A stretch of DNA of 64,000 bases from Henckelia pumila (Eukaryota > Streptophyta > Magnoliopsida > Lamiales > Gesneriaceae), in the NCBI RefSeq assembly GCF_033568475.1, contig NW_027331831.1, positions 15,810,001 to 15,874,000 on the forward strand, read 5' to 3'. The translations under genes were made by a program, and so were the position numbers. Below the pieces are notes generated by a model that was given only the letters and a program-made list of their open reading frames with translations, did not search any database and had not been told where the DNA came from. This document shows, in pieces, positions 10,901 through 23,007 of this stretch (within the stretch, counting starts at the first letter, position 1; each line of letters opens with the position of its first letter).

Positions 10901-13900
10901 CTCAAGATATTCCCGGGCAACATCAACATTCCATGGAGATACCACATGAGAAAGTAACCCAGATGATGTCGCACTCCCCGGTCTAGCATTCAATACTCCA
11001 GAACCAGACAGCACGCCAGATGCTGCATGGGATGCAAGGCCTGGAGTAGCAGCACTTCCTACATTAGATGATAAAGATCCTAGCTTCTTATTTGCAGCTT
11101 TTGGCGAACTTCTTGGCAGTGAATCAGAATTAGAATTTTCCCTTCCGCGTCCAGAAACCTCTGGCAAAAAAAAATCATAAGGATTTTAGCGTTTATCTTC
11201 AAATATCAATGAAAATGCTCGACACGGAAAGTTCATCCCAGTGCAATGAAGAAAAAAATTCATGAGGAGACATTTATGCATGGTAATAACATGAATTGTT
11301 TCAGATGCAACTACTAATCACCTGCAAATTCAGCCATCAAAAAATCAAGTCCGTTTGTCTTCTTGTCGTTGGATGCGTGTAATAGTGGTAGTATGCTTTC
11401 GTTTTTCTCCATACCACTGAGATGCCGCACATACTCTAGCTGACCTGAGAAGTGGCGAGATGGTGGTTCCTTATCCAATAAACTCAAAAGGGGACGAACA
11501 TTTTCTTGCTGGCTAGCAGCAGTAACAGACAATCCATTAGATGCTGCTTCAAAAGATTTTGGGGCACTATCCGTGGATATTCTACTTGCTACATTCGCAC
11601 CTCTTTGCGGCTTTACATCAACTTCAGCTCTGGAAGATTCATTCTTCCACCGATCTACACTTTCCCGATCTCTTGAAATTGCTGGAAAGTGATCTCTCAT
11701 TACAGGTGCAGATCCTCTTTCCAATGATGCAGAATCTGGCACTTTAAAAGCACCTGAGGCCTCCACAGTGGCAATATTTGATCTAGGTTTGTCAGTATCT
11801 GGAGGTAAAATTTTTGAATCAGGCGAATACGATATTGAAACTCGTGAAGGTTCTTGTGCTCCAATTTGTGATACATGATCTCCTTGCTTAACTTTAACAT
11901 GATCAGGCTGGTCAATAATATGATAAGGTGGATCGATCTGCACAAACGAAGGATTGCTAGAATCCAGCGGACCAGACCTCGGTCTTGGAGCTAAACCGTC
12001 TGGAGGAAATCCACCTCCGCTGGATATGGCAGCTAGACGAGTTGCCTCATTCAGACTATACAGAGTGTTAATAAGCCTGAGTAATATCCCATTCTTTCCG
12101 GCTATACGACAGAAATCATTTCTAGAGGTGGACTTTTGAAGCTTGAAAACCTGCCACATACCATCAATAGCCATGTGAACCATTTCTCTGCGTGTGAAGA
12201 AATAGGAATGAGTTAATGGGTATACAAATAAAATGCAATGCATGATGAGTATATATGGAACTTTTCAGAATCTAATCCTCGTCAAGTGTACTTTCTCTTA
12301 TCAGGAAGCAACGAGTCAGTGATTTTGGATTTAAGTGATATATCACTAGGGTATGTATACATTTTGGTTCCAAGCTTTCAAAATCCACAACACACACATG
12401 ACAAACCTATATTTTGCATAATCGGCCTCCAAAAAGCCCACCAGGATGGGTATACCACGACAAGCAATAAACATCTGCAGTGTCAAAGAGCTGAAAAAAA
12501 ACAATTTTTTATCATATGCAAAGAAGAAGAATTTTAGTGATAAAAAAATAGAAGGATTTTGGCGAAAATCATCACAGTAAATAAACAAACTAACCTCGAT
12601 TGACATAGTTGCTGCAGAAAGTATGCTGCTTCCATGCGAACTTCTCGAGGACGATCAGGCACAGCAAAACCCATCACAACAGGAATCTAATAACCAGTCG
12701 ATAAGTATGATTCACAAAATGCAAATTCATGCAAGTGAATAAGTGATTTAGCTAATTAAGATTTTCACATTATAATATTACTCCATAGCAGAGATATATG
12801 TTATTTATGGTCCACAGCTTAAAAATGCAACTCTGCATTTAAGTAATGAAAAAGCTATCATGTTAAGGCCATTTGAAGCAGCGGTGCCAGAGGGTCAGCT
12901 TCACTGTCTTAATTTTTTCTGCCTAGATGTCCTCTGCTTCTGCCAAGGTGGCAGCAAAAAAATGAATTTAAAAATTATGCTCTGGAAAAAAATTTGAGAA
13001 GCTAATAACTAAATCACAGTTGTTAATTATATTGGCGACTCCAGCATTTAAATTAGTTCATAAAGGCGACGGCATGGTATTCCATAACCAACTTCCATCA
13101 ACTTTCAACCACATCCATCTGTCTCTTCATCACACCATTTGTCTACATGATTCAAAACCTAAGGGAGGGAGAGACTAAGAAGGCATTCAAAATACTTACA
13201 AGCCCAACTAGGCACGCATTCTCCTGAAAATCAGTGTTGTCTTTGATTATTTGATTCAGAACTTGAAGCACTGAACATATGACCTGAAATTTAAAACGGA
13301 ATTAACCGCAGCAACTATTAGGGAACAAGCCAAATACACTCATTTCTTGCAGATTACATACACGAGTTCTGGGAACCTCTAGGAGTTCCATTAGAGGAAG
13401 AAAACCATGCTGTGTGATGAATACTATTTTCTGTTCAGGTCGTTGACGAAAAAAGGTGTTCAACTTCTGACAAACAGATACTATCACATCTTCTGGTTCA
13501 TCTGGTCTCAAGGACGACACCAGTTTGCTAAATTCGACAGCCTGCAACAAAGAAACATGATGGCATGCTTAACAAGCTAATCAGTTATGTACATATTTTC
13601 GAAGAATAAAATACAGAAATTAATGGATGATGCCACAACGTCGAATCACTAATTTATAAATTAAATCAAATTTAAGAAATCTGATCATTCTTGAAACACA
13701 ATTACATGGATAAAACGGAAAAAAAAAAAAAAGATATACATGATAACAAAGAATCGGAAAATTAGTCACCGTATCCAACTTGAGCATTCTGACCAAAATC
13801 CACAAGACAGACTGCGACTTAATTTTTTTTATTTTATTTTTAAAAAGCCCCATAGAGTAGACAAAAATGATAAAATAACACGGAAGCATCCAGCAATAGG

Positions 13901-16900
13901 AATAACAAATACCTGAAGGTGAAAAGGATTTTCTGCAGGTAATTTATCTTCAAACCCCTACAAAGCAAGTATGGGTAAACACCACTTGAACATTTATATC
14001 CGAAAACATAAGAAATCTAGTACAGCATGTATATTGTACCAGAGCATCAATGTCAATTACATCTTCCTTCAAGACACCCATCATTAGACGCAGTAGGTCG
14101 CCGCCATTTGCCTGTGCAGATTCATTTTCCCTTTGTTTTTGAGCAATTGTATCCCTTAACTTTGTGGCCAGATCATTCTTTCCGCTGCCAGAGACTGCAT
14201 AACCTCGTTTAACATGTGAGGAGGATGTAGAAGTAGAGGCTTCAGCTCCCCGATCCTCAAGGTTCTCTAATGGATGAAATAAGTCATCCAAAGAAGCATC
14301 ACCAGGACTGTCACTGAATCTGCTCAGCTCATTTCCTCCTGAGATTACTGATGACTTCTCAGCCTTCACGGTCAGTAACCCACAGCCATCAATATCAGGA
14401 TATTAAATTAGAGTTTACATTAGCAATAAAATGCCCATGCAATAAAAAGATACAGTGTAACGATCCAATGGGAATAATGCAATGACCAACGAAAAAACTA
14501 GTTACCCTTGTTCTTTCTAATCTAATCACTTAAAGGATCAGGATGACAAAAATAACTTCAATTTTTGGTCAATTGACTCAATTGTGCATCATTTTTCTGG
14601 ATTGCATCCACTGGAGGGAAAACTTGGCAGTTTAATTAAATTGCACCACACTATCATACAAACCTTTAGCTTATACTAGTGTTCAACACGTCTTCGATTA
14701 ATCTGTTGAATAATGCTATTTCATCCTAAACAAGTACAAAATACTCAAAATTATGGAAGCCAATGACTGCCAAAAATTACCAGACCATGACACTATTTTG
14801 GCTCTATTGGGCTTAAACTTAATAAATAGCGAGAGATGTCAAGACCGATGATTGCACGCTCAATAAGATTGGCTCAATATCCTAAAAAATGTCCGCAAAC
14901 ATTACATGTCAAGAACTCAGGATCGACATACGGAAAAAGATTGACTCAATATCATAACAAATGTCCATAACACTCCATGTCAAGATAGACTCAGGCCGTT
15001 CAATTTTATTTTATTTTTTTTATTAGAAGCGATAATATATTATATATGCGAAAGATATCATTTCAAAAGGCCGTTCAAATTTTTTTTGATAACAAGGCCG
15101 TTCAAATTACCTTCCGAGGACTATAATCTTGGCTCTTTTGGCCAAATTTTAGTGTGTCCTGCTCTGTATTGACCGAACTGCCCTTTCCTTGAACGGTGTT
15201 AGCAACTGCTTTTTTCTTTGTAGACTCAGGCCGTTCAAATTCACCATTGATCAACATTTCAGGCTGGTGATCCAGGTTGGATTTCTTACGTCCCGCGAAA
15301 TCAGAAAGCGGTGCATCATGACTGTCTACCAGGTTATTTAAACTGGCTTGTAATGGTGATTTCTCGTGAATAGAAAATGTGGGAGCATAATCTGCAATCA
15401 TATCTTCCTCCAGGCTATTTGGCCTTTCCTCAGAGTGATTAACATTAGATATATTGTTCCCAGAAGACATGCTGATTCCCACACGATCAGATGATAGCAA
15501 CCCTGTCTTGATTTCCTGTAATGTGAAACAAGGTTCACGAAAGCAAATGGTAAAAGCAGCATCTCTCATGGAGTACAAATATGCAAATATATATATAGAC
15601 ACACACACATACTAGCGGATAGTGGTACACGCGAACCGTCTGTTTCATAAAAAAAGTACAGAATGAACTATTTGTGATTATTTTGGTATAGTTTTAATTA
15701 TCATTTAAGATAACAACGATGGAGCTATATTAAGTATGTAATTTGTTTGTAAATATGTGAATTTTTTAGCTTTTGAAAGTGGATGAGATATGGTAGATAT
15801 GGTTAAATTATAATTTACTAAAAATTATTTTAGTAAATAAAGATGTTATTTTTCTAAGTTGGTGGGGCTATTTTTGTAAAAATTATTATTTGGTGTCACA
15901 AAGTTGGACCACTAAGGACATCAACCTCCATGTGTGTGTGTGTGTGTGTAAAACTCTATACGCGGAAACAAAGAATGCCAGAAAAGCGGCAGGTTTCAAA
16001 CAAAATTTACTTTACATTCTCAGCAGGAGAGATTTCAGCATTATGCCCCTGTTCGCCTCTACTTAATTCAGAATCCCCAGATCCAGCGTCCTCGATGGTT
16101 CTGCAAATTTTAGAGCTTGAAATGCATATATGTTGAACTATCCCGCTAATAACATTCACTCTATCGTCAAATAGATTACAGCTTAAAAAATCAAAATTGA
16201 TACAAGTATTCAATTAATTTTTGTTCGAAAAAACAATTAACGTATAAAGGGAATGCATGGGGAGACCAAATCCAGTGCAACATCCAGTGAAAAGAGGATA
16301 TTTATCTGATTTTGGCTGGATCCAAGTAAGTTTCTTAAATTTGTATCTTCAACATGGATCCATTGTCTAATAACACAATATTTTGAAGTAAAAAATTAAT
16401 TAACATGTACTTCCACCCTTGCATTAATATCCATATCAAAAGTAAAAACTACCTAAGAGTAACAGAAACTGTAAAACAACACAAAAAGATATCTTCATTT
16501 TATGGGTGAGGGAAAACTGGAAAAGCAAGAGAGAAAATCACTACTAATATACCTTAATGTTTCACTATGACGCAGAGAGGTCTGCAGAGCACGCCTTGAA
16601 TTTGGTATCCAAGGGTGTGAGAGTAATGTCTTCGCATCAGGCCTCTGTCTAGCATCCTGAAATATCACATTAAAAATTGAAGGCAGTGTAACAATATGCA
16701 TATGATAAAATGTAACTACATGGTAAGATAAGGCAAGTCTATTCATGGGTAATAAGTTACCCAGACACTGTCACAAAGTTATTTTCAAACATTCTCTCAA
16801 AACTTTGGAACCAAGCTGAGTTGATCGCACCATCCAAACACCGTCGTTACACGTAAAACAGTTAAATAAACCGAAAAAAAAAAACACAAGCACATAGAAA

Positions 16901-19900
16901 TCAAGCATATCTTCCAACTAACCTTCTTAAAGCACTGACGTAGGAAATCGGTCAAATCTGCAGATATACCATCCGGAATTGGAGGATGCTCATCCTGGAA
17001 AAGAACAAATAAAGTATCTAGTACAGAGTAGCAATTATATTTCAGCTGAAGAACACAATAAATGCACCCAGTTTGTTTTATTGCACAAAGAAAGGATATC
17101 GCATGTCAAGTGCGTTTGCTGGTTAAAAGTATAAGTATCTTAATTTTTTATAGTTAGCATAGGGCGCAATGTCATATTATAAAATGACACGGTTTTAAAA
17201 CAATTAAATTCTCACATAATGAGCAGAAATATGGTGGAAATGCAGATTAGATAACCTAGACCTGATTTCTACCTGCACAATTCTAAATAGGGCGGGCATA
17301 GGCTGAAGATCATAATATGGTGGTACACATGTGAGAAGCTCAATGACAGTGCAGCCGACGCTCCAAATGTCAGAAGCAGCACAAACTCCTGACATTTCAA
17401 TGACCTGCGATGGTGAACATCAATATGACAGCAGAAGTACCTAAAAGAAGCAGTACACCGATCATGCTTCTCAGGAGTAATCACTGATAAATGTAACAGG
17501 GGATAACTTACTGATCCAACGTGTGGAATAAAGTATCATACATCATGTCAAACTAAATTAATGGTAAGCTCCAATTAGAAATTCTGGAAATAAGCATTGG
17601 CATCAACATAAAACGTAGTAATGATATACAGACAAAAATCACAGTTTTATTCACCCAGGATCATGAAGGAATCTTGAATTGACTTGTGTAAGTTACACCC
17701 AGTATATGACTATAAAACTTTATTACGTTATTCATCTTTACAATTAATAATGGTGGGGTATTTGTATAAGGTTGAGCATCAAATACTAATGGTAACGGCT
17801 GAAATACATTTTGATATCCCAAAAAGAGCTTGACGTGCTGCAAACAGTAAGTAATTCACGACATAACAATATTCAATTATTCATAACCTCAAAAGCATAG
17901 GAAAGTTTGATGCAGAGTTCAAGCACAAACCTTCATACCTATTTGTTTTCCAAACAGTAAAAAAATAATTGCATTTTATTTAAGCAGCTGCACCAAATGT
18001 GGAGCCTTGGAACTCACTATCCATATTTTAATTTGATTATTTCCAATAAGGCGATAAGATTATGAATTATCTCCGAGCTTACTAGCTAACAAACTCGCAG
18101 TGTCACAAACAGAGGTAATTTACACAACCATGGAAGGAGCAAAGCAATGTGCTACACAACAAAGGCACATATAAGAAACTTCAACTTGATAAAAAAAACT
18201 TAAACTCAAATGGAAGGAGAGGATCAGAGAGACACCTCAGGGGCCATCCAATATGGTGTTCCAACAACCGAATGAGTATTAAGATCAGCTTCATTTAGTT
18301 TGGTTGCCACCCCAAAATCTGCAAGTTTCACAAGACCCTGAAAGTTTTAAGTTAGCAAAAGGAGTACCATCCAAAAAGTTTGAACATTTCGCCAAAACAA
18401 ATTGAGGGAAAAGTATAGATGCACACATAAAACAACGGCACCTAATAGTGAAGCTGTTCGATCAATTGTCAAATTCAATTCCCTCAACTTCACACAAAAC
18501 ACAGTAAAATAATCAACCGAATTCTACCGTAAAGGATCATCACAATTTTAGAAAAAACAATGGCAAAGAGCAAGATATAACAAGATAGAATAAATAAAAA
18601 CAAGAGAATACCTCTTTTGTTAATAATATGTTAGCTCCCTTGATATCCCGATGAATTACTCCTTGTTCATGTAGATATACCAGACCTTCCAATACCTGAC
18701 CACGTCACACCACAATATATTTGAAACCTGAATCAACAAACAGAAAAAAAATTATAGAAAATAAATCAGCTCTAAAACCTGGGCTATGTATACAGCCACC
18801 AAAGACTCTGGGAAAGGCCCAAATTTATTCGGCTTAATGATGTTTGCAAGCGAACCGTTCTCCACGTACCTTCAAAAAAGACAGAAATTATTTCCAAGCC
18901 TGTAGAATGGTCGCAATCTGGAGAGCACTGATAAGAGTAAATGCTAAACATACTCTAATATTATGTGAAGGTGGGTCTTTGTCTTCAAAGACCCAAGATA
19001 TTTCACAATATTTTTATGATTCAGGTTCTGCAAGAGATGGACAACGCAGAAATTAGAATACAAGTATAAAAAAAATCATGCTATATTGCAGTCCAACAGC
19101 ATCAAAACTGCGGTCTGAAACTAAGGTAGGAGGTCAGATAGGTCCTAAAGTTCATTTGTCAGTGAGATTATTAGCTATTGCAGACCTGGACGTCAAAACA
19201 ACTAGGAGACCCAGAGGCACGAACAATTGAGGAGGAAAAGCATTAGTGACCCGAGTTTAATCAACTTTCTATAGTAAATGTAATAAGCAGCCAGAGTTAC
19301 AGGGCAGTACCAAATCGCAAAATACTGATGCAGTCCAAGCTGTACGTAAAAAAAACTTAAACTTTTCGCACTTAAGAACAAAATTTCACCTTGAGAAGAT
19401 CAATCTCTTGCTGTTGAGTCACATTTCCAATGCCGGTCCCAAAAAAAAAACAGAAACCAAAGAATGAGTAAGTGTGCCCAAATTTAGAAGAAAACGCGAT
19501 CACAAGATAAACTGAGGTCGAAAGCATTTAGTTGAATTAACTATAATTCAAACATTAAGATATAACAAAAACTCAATAATCATAATGAAAATAATAAAAA
19601 GCGATTAAACCGCTTTTAAACACGAAATTCATCAGACCATGATAGTGTTAAGATCCTCTTGAGCAATGTTCTCGAGCGAGACTTGCTTGATTGCCACGAA
19701 ATCACCATTCTCCAGATCCAAACCCTTGTACACTCTCCCATACGCCCCTTTTCCAATCTCATCTCCAAGCATCTGCACATAATCATCGCATTTCAACAGT
19801 CGCCACTTATTTCTGCACATAAAGAGAAACAATTACGGGGAAGATGCATACGTACATATTTGTTGTCTAGGGTTTTGGATTTGTGGAAAGCGGACGACGT

Positions 19901-19915
19901 CATTTGGCGAGACAT
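7935..19915 (-). CDS. MAP3KE: MAP3K epsilon protein kinase (Cdc7/Cdc15-type MAPKKK), 24 exons
   Basis: Exons in transcript order: 19915-19856, 19772-19638, 19410-19390 (21 nt), 19027-18954, 18869-18779, 18695-18612, 18337-18236, 17404-17273, 16994-16923, 16656-16553, 16100-16016, 15515-15111, 14363-14040, 13957-13913, 13541-13362, 13283-13200, 12686-12595, 12490-12407, 12187-11322, 11160-10772, 10691-10557, 10094-9688, 8850-8736, 8111-7935. Phases agree throughout, giving about 1420 aa against about 1370 for the Arabidopsis proteins. The N-terminal kinase (about 21-274) has [15 protein letters not shown] (K49), HRDIKGAN (D144), DFG (D162) and MAPE. A low-complexity Ser-rich middle and an Armadillo-like helical C-terminus follow, ending ALHINTVL. 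The family, from Arabidopsis work, is tied to plasma-membrane integrity, pollen viability and cytokinesis. The exon 13 acceptor is the least certain junction. Introns carry no obvious transposon. Confidence 0.96.
14984..15243. repeat. Short repeat shared by MAP3KE exon 12 and the adjacent intron
   Basis: The string TAGACTCAGGCCGTTCAA occurs in exon 12 (about 15222-15239) and again in the following intron near 14986. AGGCCGTTCAAAT recurs near 15069 and 15093, the last just beside the 5' splice site at 15110. The copies are short and near identical, so local copying such as filler repair is plausible. Confidence 0.7.
15931..15949 (+). repeat. (TG)n microsatellite in a MAP3KE intron
   Basis: About nine TG units lie inside the intron between exons 11 and 12 of the kinase gene. 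Confidence 0.9.
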
Positions 19916-20491
19916 GGCTGTTTCTTCCTCCGAAGACTAGTTCACTTCCATTCATCAATGTAGCGGCAGCTGATCGGCGGTCTGATACTCCGGCGGGGCT
20001 TGTCGGAGGAAATGGAGCAGAGAATCTTATATTGATTATTATTATTATTCTTTAAGCTCATTGTATTATTAATTATTAAAATATTTACCTGTGATTCTAT
20101 GTGGGCGCCAGCCTGTCAATAACTTTTTAAAGTTTTTTTTTTGGATTTATTTTATTATTAATAATTATTATTATGTATTATTTTATTAAATCGAAACATC
20201 GGCATTATGTTTATTCCATTTTTTTATCATCAAACTTTTTTTTTTCATTTACTAATCGCATATTTTCATCAGCAAGATAACATATCAACATTGCACAGCT
20301 TTTGACAAAACAAAGGGATTTGCGTCTGGAACCTCGATATTCCTCCCTAGATTGCAAACAACTTCAAACCAAGATTTGCGTAACTTGATTTGTTGTTTGT
20401 GAGTGGTGTTTGATCTTTAAAAATATTATATGCTATTGAGAACACTGAATTTTGAAATCTTCAGTACTATTCAGTTCCACTAGAAAAGGAG
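19916..20491 (-). other. 5' UTR and promoter region of MAP3KE
   Basis: A GC-richer leader (19916-20010) precedes the kinase ATG. Further upstream the sequence is strongly AT-rich with ATTATTATT runs near 20035-20060 and 20150-20180. No clear TATA box can be singled out. The right boundary is the SINE target duplication. Confidence 0.5.
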
Positions 20492-20510
20492 ATGAGTTGT
20501 GTATAGCTTG

Positions 20511-20760
20511 CCCACAGGGGTATAGGCGAATTGGTAAGGTCTGAGGTGACGTGGGAAGAAATTCTCCAGCGTTGCGGGTTCGATCCTCGTGTGGAGCATA
20601 TTTCTCATTGAAATATTTGGGGGTATGTTCTGGGGGTTGGACCATGTTGTTCCCTCCCTCAGGTCCCTGTCTACTCGTGCACATCCCTCGATTTAACCCC
20701 CGCATGAACCAATGGGCCTCTGACTCATGTGGGATGGGGTCCCCTTCGGGTCAACCCTTT
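20511..20760 (+). mobile_element. tRNA-derived SINE, copy 1
   Basis: The head carries an internal pol III promoter. The A-box-like TAGGCGAATTGG is at 20523-20534 and the B-box GGTTCGATCC is at 20577-20586. A non-tRNA body ends GGGTCAACCCTTT. The copy is flanked by 19-bp direct repeats, ATGAGTTGTGTATAGCTTG (20492-20510) and ATGAGTTGTGTATCGCTTG (20761-20779), with one mismatch. A second copy in reverse orientation at 56734-56993 confirms both ends. There is no coding capacity, and mobilisation would depend on LINE machinery. Confidence 0.9.
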
Positions 20761-20779
20761 ATGAGTTGTGTATCGCTTG

Positions 20780-21071
20780 AATTAATTAGCGTAGAAGCAT
20801 CTGACTCGAGCATTCAATTGGTGTATTGGAGTTGATTGGTTTTTATATTCCCTTCTTCCCTACAATCGTCTTTGCTACGTGGAGCGAGAGCTTGCTTTTG
20901 GATAAGCATTGTTGAAGCAAACAAAACCTCGCCTTCGTGATTTCGTCACACCATTACTTGAGAAAATAAATCCAATGAATCTACAATGGCAGTATCAACA
21001 TTTATCTTTACATATCTATATGGAAGTAGCGATGACAATTTCTTCTGAATCTGATGGAAAATCCGATATCG
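20780..21071. other. Unassigned sequence between the SINE and the PIF/Harbinger remnant
   Basis: No feature was recognised. Short ORFs here have no familiar motif. It may be part of the PIF/Harbinger element whose left end was not found. Confidence 0.4.
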
Positions 21072-21250
21072 GGAGCAAGCAACACCTCCTCCAACTAAGA
21101 TATGAGTGTAGACCTAAATGGTGAAGATACTCGTCCAATAGGTCAGAAAGCAGCAAAAAGAAAGGGAAAAGATAAAGTCAAATCAACCATGGAGGATATG
21201 TCAGTAAACTACAACAATATTTTTGCAAATTTCACTGTACTTTTCATTGA
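21072..21250 (+). pseudogene. PIF/Harbinger ORF1-like (NAM-associated C-terminal domain) remnant, left part
   Basis: One frame reads SNTSSN, a stop, then DMSVDLNGEDTRPIGQKAAK and KRKGKDKVKSTMEDMSVNYN. The DTRPIGQKAAKRKGK block is typical of the Myb/SANT, NAM-associated C-terminal protein encoded beside PIF/Harbinger transposases and often annotated 'glutathione S-transferase T3-like'. The frame runs out near 21250. Matching continuation is found 18 kb away at 39372. One in-frame stop and the missing remainder make it a pseudogene. Confidence 0.6.
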
Positions 21251-21251
21251 G

Positions 21252-21820
21252 ATAACCAGTAGAGGGATCGCTCAGCCATGATATTTTGTGGATGGATACC
21301 ATAGTTTTGGATCCGGATAGTCCACGGATTTATGGCATGGGAGTCATCTCCTGATGCAACGGCCCAGCATGCTACAAACCATGGCGCCATTAACCGAGCA
21401 GTGTTCTATCTATGATAGGTTTCCAGTACCCATTCATATACATTTGTATTTACATTCATAGCATGTGTATACTCATAGCTCCGTGTTGAGCATTATTTGC
21501 TCACATCCGTGTATTTTATTGGACACCCATTTGACGGGGCAGTTGCAGGTTTCCCACGTTCGGGGACCAGTGAGTAGTTGGCAACCGGATAGTTGAGAAC
21601 TCAATTGATGCCAACGGTATTAGTTAGGCTTGACCCTTTTGTATTGAATTTTCGATTTGGTTGTATTATTGTGGGTTTCAGTTATTTACCGATTGTATTC
21701 TGCCGGGTTAGTATTTGATTTAAGTTTTCACAGTTTTTCTATAATTTTGTTATTTAAGTTTTAATTGCATGATTAAGATTTGGTTACTTAGTGATTCCGA
21801 GACGGATCACTACAGGAGAT
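21252..21820. other. Unresolved repeat-like segment left of the LTR
   Basis: No ORF. It ends in GAGACGGATCACTACA, which resembles the end of gypsy-type LTRs, followed by GGAGAT and then the TGTAGTGACC start of the next LTR. GAGAT also occurs immediately left of the segment (21246-21250 region). It is probably a truncated LTR fragment, but boundaries are not certain. Confidence 0.35.
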
Positions 21821-23007
21821 TGTAGTGACCCAACCCGGATCACATACTAATCAGAACTAATTAAGCATGTAATTTAACTTAAGCAAAACATAATAAAAAA
21901 TAACAGCGAAAAGTTTAAATATCCAAAGTACCCAGAGTCGACGGAATACAACCGACACTAAAATCATAAAATCAGTATAATACAACCAAATCGAACGGGT
22001 ATCAAATCCCTAAAAACTAAGGGAAAATCACTGCAACCTGACCCCTGGTCTCCACTCTGTCGCGATCCTCCGGCGTCGCCCAGTCTGAGACCTGCCCCAT
22101 CGAATAGGATGTCCAGAAAATACAGAAGTACCGGACGTGAGCAAAAACGTTCAATACGGAAGCATAGATATAAAAACAAATATGATGCATGCAAATACTG
22201 GTTTAAAACAGTCTGATCAGGGGCGCCAATCAAATATGCAGTACCAACTGTAAGCCACTCTGCTGGGTACATACACTTACTCGCTCTATCAACGTAGCGT
22301 CAGTCCCCGCCGTCACGGCATCTTCTGGTGATAGACAAAACACAATAAATATAGGGTTGAGCCTCCCTACCGATATGACTCATCTCTAAGGAGATACGAG
22401 TCCAATATGATCATGCATGTGCAAAAAACAGTAAAACATGGCACATAAAATGCAACATATAAGTGTATATATCATGTTGGCTATCTCGGTCAGTACTTAC
22501 GTACCTAAAAAACCAGAATCTCTAAAACCACAAGTCTAGATCCAAGCCTACAAGTCAATATTATCCATATCACTATTACTATTCTAAAAGTCTTAACTAA
22601 ACTATTAGATACTCCCTAAAACTACTAGGGATCCAAAGTTCTACATGCGTCTGTCTTTAGCCATCTGCTGTCGAAAGTCCCAAATCCTGGACACAAATTC
22701 GCTACGATTTCTAGAACGCCTCGCCAATTCCCAGCTCTGCCTAGGTGGTTAGAAACACCTATAACTACTAGAGAAGTGGAGAAGGGGAAGTAGGAATAAG
22801 CAATGAATAAGGAACTCTCGGCCTCTATATATAGGCCACGGTCGGACGGTCCGATCTGCACCTTCGGATCGTCCGATCTCCCTAGATCGCCACATGTATA
22901 GATTTCTCGACAAGTGTCCCTGCCAGCACTTCGGACTATCCGATCCCACTTCCCTGGAATGGGTTTGGATCGTCCGAACTTCCTGATCGGATCGTCCGAA
23001 CACCCTG

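Noticed and set aside
20511..20590. tRNA gene candidate
   Set aside because: A and B boxes are present, but no cloverleaf closes. The unit is 250 bp, has target duplications and has a second copy, so it is a SINE head.
22840..23007. CRISPR-like array
   Set aside because: The motifs are short, degenerate, palindromic and irregularly spaced, and they lie in a plant LTR. No spacer structure exists.
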